DNA of 64,000 nt from Gammaproteobacteria bacterium (GTDB lineage Bacteria; Pseudomonadota; Gammaproteobacteria; Enterobacterales; Alteromonadaceae): positions 310,001 through 374,000 of the forward strand of contig JAAFAI010000001.1 in the NCBI GenBank assembly GCA_018222405.1, written 5' to 3'. The notes beneath the pieces were generated by a model. That model ran no database searches. It was not told the DNA's origin and saw nothing but the letters and a program-made list of their open reading frames with translations. Position numbers and translations under genes: made by a program. Positions 1-9,560 of the stretch are shown here, piece by piece; the stretch's first letter is position 1, and each line of letters opens with the position of its first letter.

Positions 1-888
1 AGCGGGCAGGACAACACCCGGATCACTTATAACCGCTATGCAGGACAACCGGTTGAGCCCGGCAGTGATGAGACCTGGGGGACTTTTCGTACCGCAGTGG
101 TAGAAGTGCTGGCAACGGATGTTGGCTTATTTGATTTAACCATTGAGAACACTTACGACTACCCGGCCGACGACAAGTTACCCAAAGGGCATCCGGATAA
201 AATTCGGGGCACTCAGGCTGTAGCACTTAAAATTGCCGAAAGCGCCGATCGCACTGTTTTGCAACGTGTTGCGCTGCTCGGCTATCAGGATACCCTGTAC
301 GTTCAGGGTGGCCGGACTTACGTTACCGATAGTGAGATTCGCGGTCATGTGGATTTCATTTTTGGCAACGGTAACGCTTTGTTTGAAGCAGTGGACATTG
401 TTTCGCGACCCAGAGCCCACCCGATGACCTTTACCGGTTATCTCACAGCGCCAAGTACCCTGCTGGACAATGACTACGGATTTACCTTTATTAACTGCAG
501 GCTGCTGCGTGAGCTGGACGTACCGGATAACTCGGTGCCACTGGGACGCCCCTGGCATCCTACGACCACCTTTGCTGACGGCCGGTACGCGAATCCCTTT
601 GCGGTAGGCAAGTCGACATTCATCAGCACCTTTATGGATGCGCACATTGCCAATGTGGGCTGGGGCTCCATGGGCGGCACCGCTAAAGATGGCAGCCGTA
701 AACGGTTTGACCCCATTGAAGATGCCCGCTTTAGCGAGTCTGGCAGTTACGGACCGGGCGCCGCGATTAATGATGCTCGTCCTCAACTCAGTGAGAGCGA
801 GCTGGCGGACTATAAAAAGCGTACTATTCTGGCTGGCTGGCAGCCTTCGCTGTTGCCACCGAGCCGTTATCAGGCCCTTGTTAAATAG
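1..888 (+). CDS. Pectinesterase (pectin methylesterase), 3' part only
   Basis: The reading frame is open from the first base of the window, so the N-terminus and any signal peptide lie upstream. The visible 295 residues carry the carbohydrate-esterase family 8 signatures: GYQDTLYV, then GHVDFIFGNGNALFE with the catalytic aspartates, and LGRPWHP with the conserved Arg/Trp. The family removes methyl esters from homogalacturonan, normally outside the cytoplasm. A pectinacetylesterase-like gene lies 16 kb away, so this strain probably handles esterified pectin. A perfect hairpin starts at its stop codon. The truncation is due only to the window edge. The family call is firm; the substrate is inferred. 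Confidence 0.93.
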   Translation, partial: SGQDNTRITYNRYAGQPVEPGSDETWGTFRTAVVEVLATDVGLFDLTIENTYDYPADDKLPKGHPDKIRGTQAVALKIAESADRTVLQRVALLGYQDTLYVQGGRTYVTDSEIRGHVDFIFGNGNALFEAVDIVSRPRAHPMTFTGYLTAPSTLLDNDYGFTFINCRLLRELDVPDNSVPLGRPWHPTTTFADGRYANPFAVGKSTFISTFMDAHIANVGWGSMGGTAKDGSRKRFDPIEDARFSESGSYGPGAAINDARPQLSESELADYKKRTILAGWQPSLLPPSRYQALVK

Positions 889-910
889 CGATTGCCAGGC
901 TGGCAATCGC
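888..910 (+). terminator. Hairpin directly after the pectinesterase stop
   Basis: There is a perfect 10-bp stem (888-897 with 901-910) and a 3-nt loop. No T-run follows immediately; a run of nine to ten T lies about 40 nt further on. It is plausible as a transcript 3' end but is not a classical intrinsic terminator. Confidence 0.45.
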
Positions 911-967
911 CCTTCCCCCTGTCAATTTGTAGTATCTGAAAAAAATTTCACTTTTTTTTTAACATAG

Positions 968-1000
968 CCCTTGAGTTTATCCGGGTACTACCCCATTTAT
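968..1000 (+). promoter_or_regulatory. Sigma-32 (RpoH) type heat-shock promoter of groES-groEL
   Basis: The -35 element CCCTTGAG (968-975) and the -10 element CCCCATTTAT (991-1000) are separated by 15 bp. This closely matches the RpoH consensus (CTTGAAA, 13-15 bp, CCCCATNT). It lies 118 bp ahead of the groES start. No CIRCE-type inverted repeat was seen, so control by RpoH rather than HrcA is inferred. Confidence 0.85.
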
Positions 1001-1117
1001 CCACGCAGACAAGATTTTACGGCCCTTAAAGGCCAAAACCACGTAAAGGCTGCATGAACACTCATGCATCCCAACAACACTTAAATTGAATAGTTGAATT
1101 ATTCAGGAGATTTGAAA

Positions 1118-1408
1118 ATGGCAATTCGTCCTTTACACGATCGCGTTATCGTCAAGCGCGCAGAGCAAGAAAGCAAATCTGCTGGCGGTATCGTATTGAC
1201 CGGTTCTGCGGCAGAAAAATCGACTCGCGGTGAAGTTATCGCTGTGGGCAACGGTCGCATTCTGGAGAATGGCGAAGTGAAAGCATTAGACGTAAAAGTC
1301 GGCGACACCGTTATTTTCAACGACGGTTACGGCGTAAAAACCGAGAAGCTGGACGATCAGGAAGTACTGATCATGAGCGAAAGCGACATTCTGGCAATCG
1401 TAGAATAA
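1118..1408 (+). CDS. groES: Co-chaperonin GroES
   Basis: This is the 10-kDa chaperonin lid that caps GroEL in the cytoplasm. The 96-residue product begins [10 protein letters not shown] and has the mobile loop around SAGGIVLTG, both typical of GroES. The start at 1118 is chosen because AGGAGA (1105-1110) lies 7 nt upstream. An in-frame ATG at 1094 would add eight residues not found in the family and has no ribosome site. It is first in a two-gene operon with groEL 33 bp downstream, driven by the heat-shock promoter upstream. Confidence 0.98.
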   Translation: MAIRPLHDRVIVKRAEQESKSAGGIVLTGSAAEKSTRGEVIAVGNGRILENGEVKALDVKVGDTVIFNDGYGVKTEKLDDQEVLIMSESDILAIVE

Positions 1409-1429
1409 GAACCCGTTTAACCGAATTAA

Positions 1430-3088
<1,659 letters not shown>

Positions 3089-3115
3089 GCCACCCATAAG
3101 CTAACGCTTATTAAG

Positions 3116-3142
3116 AAAGGCACTCTTCGGAGTGCCTTTTTT
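3116..3142 (+). terminator. Intrinsic terminator of groES-groEL
   Basis: A 10-bp perfect stem (AAAGGCACTC / GAGTGCCTTT) with a TTCG tetraloop is followed by more T residues. It sits 27 bp after the groEL stop. Confidence 0.92.
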
Positions 3143-3171
3143 GTTTACAGGCTGCATATTCGAATTATTAA

Positions 3172-3549
3172 CTATTCGCCAATAATATAGTCAGCTTTGC
3201 CGCCTTCGGCAGAGGTGAAATAGCCAGTTTGTCCCTCCAGGGCCTTAATCGTGTCGCACTCGATAATGGTAAAGTGACTGGATGCAACACCTTGTTGAAA
3301 TGTGCCAGTGTGGCCTATCACTAATCGACAAGCCTGATTATCAATAACGCCGTTAATGTATTCAAAACCACTGAAAGAAGCTTCACCGGCTGCTCTATAA
3401 TGCATGTGATAAAAGACCTCGCTGGTGCCTGTTAACTCGCCGCTATAGTGCTGTGAAACTTTGGCAATATTGAGTTTACTGCCCTGCTCAAAGACTTTTT
3501 CAGTCGTTTCCTGCCAGTCGGTTATCGAAAACATGCCTTGTAGTGTCAT
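3172..3549 (-). CDS. DUF3224 family protein (first of two)
   Basis: The 125-residue protein has no signal peptide and no membrane segment. The pattern (GELTGTSEVFYHMHYR, then GFEYINGVIDNQACRLVIGHTGTF, then TGYFTSAEGG) fits DUF3224, a small beta-rich family of unknown function related in fold to allene-oxide-cyclase-like barrels. A paralogue lies at 19331-19708. GAGG is properly spaced ahead of the ATG. It is divergent from the AraC regulator at 3640 with 90 bp between them, so that regulator may control it. No function can be given. Confidence 0.8.
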   Translation of the reverse strand: MTLQGMFSITDWQETTEKVFEQGSKLNIAKVSQHYSGELTGTSEVFYHMHYRAAGEASFSGFEYINGVIDNQACRLVIGHTGTFQQGVASSHFTIIECDTIKALEGQTGYFTSAEGGKADYIIGE

Positions 3550-3639
3550 GTAAACCTCTTTTTTATATATCCTGTTTGAGTTTGCAGGTTACCATTACTG
3601 CCGCCTCTGGTATTGTAAAAACACGTCACCCTAGCTTTT

Positions 3640-4473
3640 GTGAGAGCCATCGATTTGCAATACAGTCATCATCGCGTATCCGGCGTTATGCACCATAGTG
3701 ACAGTCAAAAGCTCTACCGCTTGCGCCGCTATGTGCCTGATACTCCACTGGTGAACCTTGTTGAACAGTACTGGTTAGTAAACTGGCAGCTGAAACACGG
3801 CCAGGAGCATGTTCAAAGGAATTTGCCTGATCCAAACTTTCACTTAACCTTCGATAGCCAGGGGGTAAAACTTATCGGGCCGGTGAGCAAAGTGTATCAG
3901 TATCCGATGGCTGCCAGTGGCTTTGTGATTGGTGTTAAATTTAATGCAGGTGCGCTCAACGTGTTGTTGGACGGTCCATCAAGCGATTATGTCGATAAGG
4001 AAATCTCTGTCCGCAAGTATTTCGGCTCAGACGTGACGGATATTTTTGAAACATGTGCTGGCGCCCTGACCGACGAAGAGATTGTATCGGCATTAAACAA
4101 GTTCTTAATCCGCTTTGTAGAGCCTGTAACGGCGAAACAAACGCAGGTGGCAAGGTTGCTGGAATGCATAAAAAATAGCGGTGAGATTTATACCGTTGCG
4201 CAACTGGCGCGGCGCGCTAACCTTTCGGTGAGGACACTTCAGCGATTATTTAATCAATATATTGGACTATCGCCAAAATGGTTGTTGCGCAAATACCGTT
4301 TGCACGACGCACTTGAAGAGCTTGAAACAAACACACTGACAATGATTGAGTTGGCCACTCAGCTTGAATATACAGACCAGTCGCACCTGATCAGAGATTT
4401 TAACGATATGCTGGGGATGTCACCAGCGCAGTACCTGTCAGACAGGTACGCGCCGGATAAATCACGCTCTTAA
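3640..4473 (+). CDS. AraC family transcriptional regulator
   Basis: The protein has two parts: an N-terminal domain beginning YRLRRYVPDTPLVNLVEQYW, typical of regulators with a DUF6597-like sensing domain, and a C-terminal AraC helix-turn-helix pair (AQLARRANLSVRTLQRLFNQYIGLSPKWLLRKYRL and LATQLEYTDQSHLIRDFNDMLGMSPAQY). The GTG at 3640 gives 277 residues; an ATG at 3688 (MHHSDSQK) gives 261 and starts just before the conserved domain. Neither has a strong ribosome site, so the start is uncertain. It is divergent from the DUF3224 gene and convergent with the FMN reductase gene. The effector is unknown. Confidence 0.88.
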   Translation: MRAIDLQYSHHRVSGVMHHSDSQKLYRLRRYVPDTPLVNLVEQYWLVNWQLKHGQEHVQRNLPDPNFHLTFDSQGVKLIGPVSKVYQYPMAASGFVIGVKFNAGALNVLLDGPSSDYVDKEISVRKYFGSDVTDIFETCAGALTDEEIVSALNKFLIRFVEPVTAKQTQVARLLECIKNSGEIYTVAQLARRANLSVRTLQRLFNQYIGLSPKWLLRKYRLHDALEELETNTLTMIELATQLEYTDQSHLIRDFNDMLGMSPAQYLSDRYAPDKSRS

Positions 4474-4485
4474 TAAGAGTGGATA

Positions 4486-5013
4486 CTAGCCAGCTAATTT
4501 GGCTACAGCGGCTTTCAGCTCGCTGATAAGCGCTTCATCAGTGGCTTTACCTGCTTCCATATCGAACTTATCGTAAAACGAAGGTACCGATACTGTCGCT
4601 TTTACATTACCACCAAAAAACGGCGCAGAGCCTTCAGCCGCAGCGAGAACCGACTTGGCACCGGTTGGGCCCGGAGAAGTGCCTAAATATACCGCAGGCT
4701 TATCTTTAAATACGGCACGGTCGATACGGGTAGCCCAATCGAACAGATTTTTGTACGCCGCCGGGTAGTGACCATTGTGCTCGGCAAATGAGATTACAAA
4801 TGCGTCAGCTTCGGCCAGATCATTTAAAAAGCCCTGAGCCCCTTCAGCCTGGCCAATTTCTTTTTCCAGATCTTCGCTGAACATAGGAACATCATAATTA
4901 TTGATGTCCAACACTTTAACTTCCGCGCCGTCAACCAGACCTGCAGTATAAGTGGCCAGCGCCTTGTTGATTGAGGTTGAACTGGTACTTGCTCCATAAG
5001 CTACAATTTTCAT
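4486..5013 (-). CDS. NADPH-dependent FMN reductase (flavodoxin-like oxidoreductase)
   Basis: The 175-residue protein is a single flavodoxin-fold domain. The N-terminal phosphate loop is GASTSSTSINKALA, SFAEHNGHYPAAYKNLFDW corresponds to the PEYN/NG segment of NADPH:FMN/quinone reductases, and LGTSPGPTGAKS is the second flavin-contact loop. The family transfers hydride from NAD(P)H to FMN or quinones. GGGGC lies upstream of the ATG. It is a single-gene unit whose end meets the end of the AraC gene 12 bp away. The physiological acceptor is unknown. Confidence 0.85.
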   Translation of the reverse strand: MKIVAYGASTSSTSINKALATYTAGLVDGAEVKVLDINNYDVPMFSEDLEKEIGQAEGAQGFLNDLAEADAFVISFAEHNGHYPAAYKNLFDWATRIDRAVFKDKPAVYLGTSPGPTGAKSVLAAAEGSAPFFGGNVKATVSVPSFYDKFDMEAGKATDEALISELKAAVAKLAG

Positions 5014-5237
5014 AATTTGCCCCTTGCTAATTTAATCATTGTGGTAATGATAATGGAGCCTGAAAAGCACATCCATCAGATTAAAACCCCACAGATATTC
5101 GTTTTTTCAGAATGATGTTTACAAACCGGACAAATATTTGTCAGTTAAAAGCGAAGGCACAAAATCTGATTTCCGTTATGCGAGGCGGCCGGTATGTGTG
5201 CTAATATGACGCCGTTTTCCAGGGGCAGAGCAGTAGT

Positions 5238-7577
5238 TTGAATAAGCGCATTATCTTCCATGTGGGTCCGCCAAAAACCGGCAGTTCGGCGATCCAACAG
5301 TTTCTTCATCAACATCGCCAGCAACTATTGGCGTCGGGAGTTTTATATCCCGCGCACTCTGTGGATGAAAACGGCATTAGCTCGGGTAATGCCAGAGAAA
5401 TTTGCGCTCCGGATCCAGAGGGCCGCCTGGCGCTGGATCATCAAAAGCTAACCAATGTTCTCAACGCCTTTGAGAACAACCCTAAAGCTCACATACTGCT
5501 GTTAAGCTCTGAATCGTTTTTCAGAATTATTGACGATATTATTCAGACTGTGCCTGATGCTGAAATTATCTGCTTTTTGCGAAATCCGGTAGAGTTTCAG
5601 CTGTCAATTTACAATCAGTCGGTAAAACGTCATGGTAATCAAACGCCTTTTACTCCGGGTAAACGCCTCAACCTTGGCCAGTGGGAGAGCATTTTAAAAG
5701 CAGCCAACCAGCTTGAGGCTCATCAGCTCCATTGCTTTGCCTATAAAAATCATGGTGAAAAGGGCAATGTCATTACTGACGTTCTTGGCGTGTTAGCTCT
5801 GCGGGATGAGCTTTCTGTGAGTGATAATTCGGTAAACGTTTCGTACAGCTTCGCCGCGCTCGAACTCAAACGCTGGCTGAACCAGTTCCCGATTAGCGCT
5901 TTGCAGGCAGAGCTGGATGCTTATTTACAGGCGGCCAGTGCCGCCGCAGGCCGTTATCGGCTGTTGGACGATGAAACCCTGGCAGCTTATAAACAGCAGC
6001 TTGCCACCGTTACTGCTAAATTTCAGCAGTTATTGCCTGAACAGGATTGGCAACTGGTGACTGAAGCCCTCAATAACGTTGCTGCATTGCCCTGCTATCA
6101 GCAGGGTGTGCATGAGTCGGAAATTGCCGGCTTAGTTTGTCAGTTGCGACGAGATAAGCCCATGCTTTTCAGGTCACTCAGTGTAATAGTCGATTCAGCG
6201 GAACAGCCTGATTATGACGCGTCGCTGAAGAACCTGTTTGAGTTGAGCCGTGGTGCGCGTTGGTTCGCGGCATTACCATTGTTTTTTAAGCGTAAATTGG
6301 GCGAAGTCAAACAAAAACTAAACGCCTCGGCGCACAAATCGACACTACAACCTCCAGCATCACTTAATAACGCTGTTAAGGTCACCAATGCTGACCTTAT
6401 TCCGCAACTGTCCGGTTCAACGCCAGCGAGAATCCGTGGTGGCGTGCGGGCACAGGAGCTGCCGGAGTTTGCTCATCAGTTTCGTCACCAACAAGTCAAC
6501 TTACAGCAAACGGCACCAGTGTGCGTGACCGAAACTGAAGTACTGGCAGAGCAGCCAGAGATTAAGCGTTTAAAAAAGGGCCATTACTATTATGGCGGGC
6601 CGGCGTTCGGTAACTTTGGGCATTTCATTGCTGAATCAATACATCGGTTTGCGGCTTTGCCCGGTGCTGAACAGCAGGCCAATATCAGTAAGGTGCTTAT
6701 TTTACCCCAACTGCGCCGCCGTTTACGTATCTTCGCCAAGCCGTTACTGCCGCCTAATTTTTATGAAATTCTGGACTATCTTGGTGTAGATAAATCGCGG
6801 GTAGTGTTAGTCGATAAGCCGCAGTGTGTTGAAAACCTCTGGGTTGCGCCACAGCAAAGCCTGTTTCGTACTCGTAGTCAGATTTCAGCTGATTATCGTC
6901 AGTTTCTGCTGCAATGTGAGCGCCGTGCCGGTATCGTGCCCGATAAACAACTGCCTGCTAAAATTTATGTGAGTCGCACATCCTTTCTATTGCGCGGCAG
7001 CTTTGCGGGGGAGCGGTATGTTGAGCAATTCTTTGCCCGTCAGGGTTATACGATTTTCCAGCCAGAAAAGCACTCATTGCATGAGCAATTGTGTCAATAC
7101 AAGAGTGCCAAAGAGATTGTGCTTGCCGAGGGGGCGGCGTTGCACGTTATGGAATTGCTGGGCGAAATTCCGGCTCGCATTACTGTGCTTCAGCGCCGGA
7201 ATAATTCTGACTGTCTGTTCGGACCATTATTAGAAGCCCGATGTAAGAATGTTGATTTCTTCGGAATTCTGAAGGTGTTGCCCTCTTTATTTGTTGTTAA
7301 GGGGTATAAAAGTGCAGCCCACGGCAGTGCTCTGTCAGTGTTGCACGCAGAAGCGCTAAAGAGGCATTTGGTGAAGCACCTGGGCCTAGACGGTTTTGAC
7401 GTTAAAGAATTCTTAACCACTGCTCAGCAGGATATTGCTGCTTACCTGCACGCTTATGCAAACATTCTTAGTGCTAAAGAGGATATAAAGCAGTTACCAG
7501 ATGAGTATATTAAAAAGGTCGAAGAACTAGAGCCAGATTATACCGGCGAAATGCCTGCCAACTGGCAGCATGATTAA
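5238..7577 (+). CDS. Two-domain enzyme: N-terminal sulfotransferase fused to C-terminal GT61-type glycosyltransferase
   Basis: The 779-residue protein starts with a sulfotransferase-like domain. HVGPPKTGSSAIQQFL (about residues 8-23) is the loop that binds the 5'-phosphosulfate of PAPS, and EIICFLRNPVEFQLSIYNQ near 110-130 matches the 3'-phosphate motif. After a middle segment of about 150 residues comes a domain resembling the DUF563/GT61 family: GNFGHFIAESIHRF near 455-470, KIYVSRTSFLLRG near 575, and VLAEGAALHVMELL near 630. The start is TTG, with a GGGG ribosome site 12 nt upstream. It has no signal peptide, so it probably acts on nucleotide-sugar and PAPS substrates in the cytoplasm. No polysaccharide gene cluster surrounds it. 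The acceptor is unknown. Confidence 0.75.
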   Translation: MNKRIIFHVGPPKTGSSAIQQFLHQHRQQLLASGVLYPAHSVDENGISSGNAREICAPDPEGRLALDHQKLTNVLNAFENNPKAHILLLSSESFFRIIDDIIQTVPDAEIICFLRNPVEFQLSIYNQSVKRHGNQTPFTPGKRLNLGQWESILKAANQLEAHQLHCFAYKNHGEKGNVITDVLGVLALRDELSVSDNSVNVSYSFAALELKRWLNQFPISALQAELDAYLQAASAAAGRYRLLDDETLAAYKQQLATVTAKFQQLLPEQDWQLVTEALNNVAALPCYQQGVHESEIAGLVCQLRRDKPMLFRSLSVIVDSAEQPDYDASLKNLFELSRGARWFAALPLFFKRKLGEVKQKLNASAHKSTLQPPASLNNAVKVTNADLIPQLSGSTPARIRGGVRAQELPEFAHQFRHQQVNLQQTAPVCVTETEVLAEQPEIKRLKKGHYYYGGPAFGNFGHFIAESIHRFAALPGAEQQANISKVLILPQLRRRLRIFAKPLLPPNFYEILDYLGVDKSRVVLVDKPQCVENLWVAPQQSLFRTRSQISADYRQFLLQCERRAGIVPDKQLPAKIYVSRTSFLLRGSFAGERYVEQFFARQGYTIFQPEKHSLHEQLCQYKSAKEIVLAEGAALHVMELLGEIPARITVLQRRNNSDCLFGPLLEARCKNVDFFGILKVLPSLFVVKGYKSAAHGSALSVLHAEALKRHLVKHLGLDGFDVKEFLTTAQQDIAAYLHAYANILSAKEDIKQLPDEYIKKVEELEPDYTGEMPANWQHD

Positions 7578-8102
7578 CTACTCGGCTTGCTGATTTTATC
7601 AGTGGTAGAAAATAGCTATTAGCACCATGAGCAACTCACTTCCTGTTGGCAATACTCTTTAGCTGAAGCGTACTAAAACAGTGATGAGACAGATAGCTGA
7701 TTATATAGCTGTGAAAACCAATCAATAACGCCGTGCATATCTTTGTTAAATACTCAATTCCCCACCCGCACTATTTACCTACTTCTTTGAATTGTATTAT
7801 AAGTAAGAGTTATAAGGCTTAAACGTTTCATAAGTGGTATTTACGTGTTTAAGGCTAAATTTTCTCTTTCAATTTCGATTTTATTTATGCATTATTGGCT
7901 TCTCGCTGTAATCCTTTCCTAAAACTCCAATAAAAATGGAAGATTACAAAATTGTAGGTATAAACCGCTTTTATAGAACGAAAGCTTTACAATTTTGTAG
8001 TAAATGGATCAAAAGCACCTTGTGGCAACAAACAGATACTGCTTAATCGCTCCTTAAAAATAGCGGTTAGGTTAATTTTGCCCGGAGGAAAGGAGGATAC
8101 TC
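7578..8102. other. AT-rich 525-bp intergenic region upstream of pntAA
   Basis: No coding sequence is recognisable on either strand. It holds the paired inverted motif listed separately and, at its 3' end, a doubled purine-rich ribosome site (GGAGGAAAGGAGG) just before the pntAA TTG start. I could not pick a convincing -35/-10 pair by eye. Confidence 0.6.
7945..7999. promoter_or_regulatory. Paired operator-like sites ahead of pntAA
   Basis: TACAAAATTGTA (7945-7956) and its exact reverse complement TACAATTTTGTA (7988-7999) lie 43 bp apart, about four helical turns. Each is itself a TACAA-N2-TTGTA dyad. The layout resembles two dimer sites for one regulator. The distance to the pntAA start (about 105-160 bp) suits a promoter region. 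The regulator is unknown. Confidence 0.5.
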
Positions 8103-9260
8103 TTGAAACTCTTAGTTCTAAACGAAGCAAGGCACGCTATTGATGATAGTTTTGTCGAACAGCGCTGCGCTGTAACGCCTGCCACAGTGATGCGGTTTAC
8201 CCGAATGGGCTTTACCGTCATGCTTGAACAAGACGCTGGCGCGTTATCAGGCTATCCCGATGCCGCCTACACCGAACAAGGTGCCACTATCGTTGAAGCC
8301 AATGCCGACGTGCTTGGTGATGCCGATATTGTGCTCTACGTTAACCGCCCCCTAAGCAGCCAGCTGGCACAGCTAAAAGCCAATGCGCTGGTGATTGGCC
8401 ATATCGATCCGTTCTTCCAGCAGGAGCTGGTAGAGAGCATGGCCGGTAAAGGTTTGTCGACGCTGTCGGTTGAGATGATCCCGCGTTCCTCTCGTGCCCA
8501 GAAAATGGATGCCCTGAGCTCTCAGGCGAGTCTGGCTGGTTACGTGATGATGATGCAGGCCGCGAACGCCCTGCCAAGTATTCTGCCTATGATGATGACG
8601 CCCTCCGGTACCATTAAACCGGCCAAGGTCTTTATCATCGGTGCTGGTGTAGCTGGCCTGCAAGCCATTGCTACCGCAAAGCGTTTAGGCGCTAACGTGC
8701 TGGCATACGATACCCGCCCGGTAGTGGCCGAGCAGGTAGAGTCCTTAGGCGGCAAGTTCCTTAAAATTGATATTGGTGAAACCGGTCAGACCAAAGACGG
8801 TTATGCCAAAGAGCTAACCGACGAGCAAAAAGCCAGGCAGCAGGAAGCGCAGCGCGATGCGATTGCCGACTCTGACATCGTGATCACCACTGCCCAGCTG
8901 TTCGGACGTAAACCCCCGGTGCTGATTTCCAAACAAACTCTGGCGTTAATGAAGCCGGGCAGTGTTGTGGTGGACATGGCTGCGCTGTCGGGCGGTAACG
9001 TTGAAGGCTCCGTGCCTGGCGAAACCGCTGTCGTTGAGGGCGTTACCGTGATTGGTGACGGCCACTGGAGCCAGCGCGTGGCTCGAGATGCGACCGATAT
9101 GTATGCCAATAACCTGATCAATCTCATTGATGAGTTTTTCGATAAGGAATCCAAGCAGTTTACGCTGGATCTGGAAGACGAAATTCTCGCAAGTAGCGTG
9201 ATTACCCACGCTGGCGAGATCACCAATGACATGCTCAAAAACGCATACAAAGGGGGCTAA
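8103..9260 (+). CDS. pntAA: NAD(P) transhydrogenase subunit alpha, part 1 (NAD-binding domain I)
   Basis: The enzyme couples hydride transfer between NADH and NADP+ to proton movement across the inner membrane. This subunit carries the soluble NAD(H)-binding domain, in the alanine-dehydrogenase/PNT fold. Visible are the N-terminal ERRCAVTP-like stretch (EQRCAVTPATV), the Rossmann motif GAGVAGLQAIATAKRLGA, and GSVVVDMAALSGGNVEGS. At 385 residues it lacks the membrane helices found in the fused E. coli PntA, which are encoded by the next gene. TTG start, with AAAGGAGG 6 nt upstream. It leads the pntAA-pntAB-pntB operon. Confidence 0.95.
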   Translation: MKLLVLNEARHAIDDSFVEQRCAVTPATVMRFTRMGFTVMLEQDAGALSGYPDAAYTEQGATIVEANADVLGDADIVLYVNRPLSSQLAQLKANALVIGHIDPFFQQELVESMAGKGLSTLSVEMIPRSSRAQKMDALSSQASLAGYVMMMQAANALPSILPMMMTPSGTIKPAKVFIIGAGVAGLQAIATAKRLGANVLAYDTRPVVAEQVESLGGKFLKIDIGETGQTKDGYAKELTDEQKARQQEAQRDAIADSDIVITTAQLFGRKPPVLISKQTLALMKPGSVVVDMAALSGGNVEGSVPGETAVVEGVTVIGDGHWSQRVARDATDMYANNLINLIDEFFDKESKQFTLDLEDEILASSVITHAGEITNDMLKNAYKGG

Positions 9261-9263
9261 CAC

Positions 9264-9548
9264 ATGGAAACTATTTACCTGATCTTTATTGTTCTGCTGG
9301 CCGCCTTTTTAGGATTCGAACTTATCCGTAAGGTACCGGCAACACTGCACACGCCGTTAATGTCCGGCTCTAACGCCATTTCGGGGATCACCCTGGTGGG
9401 CGCGTTGGTAGCTTCGGGCTCCGACAACGATACGCTTACCACAATTTTAGGTACCGCCGCGGTAGCGCTTGCGAGTATCAACGTTGTGGGCGGGTATATG
9501 GTTACCGACCGTATGCTTAGCATGTTCAAGAAAAAACAAGGCAAGTAA
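9264..9548 (+). CDS. pntAB: NAD(P) transhydrogenase subunit alpha, part 2 (membrane part)
   Basis: This 94-residue membrane protein has about three hydrophobic helices (IYLIFIVLLAAFLGFEL, ISGITLVGALVASG, ILGTAAVALASINVVGGYMV). The sequence TLHTPLMSGSNAISGI is diagnostic of transhydrogenase domain II. It starts 3 bp after pntAA and ends 12 bp before pntB. With PntB it forms the proton channel. The separate gene is the three-subunit arrangement known from Rhodospirillum and others rather than the E. coli fusion. Confidence 0.95.
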   Translation: METIYLIFIVLLAAFLGFELIRKVPATLHTPLMSGSNAISGITLVGALVASGSDNDTLTTILGTAAVALASINVVGGYMVTDRMLSMFKKKQGK

Positions 9549-9560
9549 GGAGATTATGCT

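Noticed and set aside
178-906. Long minus-strand open frame opposite the pectinesterase
   Set aside because: It is a shadow of the pectinesterase frame; it has no recognisable motif and no ribosome site.
1094-1117. Earlier in-frame ATG for GroES (eight extra residues)
   Set aside because: It has no ribosome site, the residues are not part of the GroES family, and AGGAGA is placed for the ATG at 1118.
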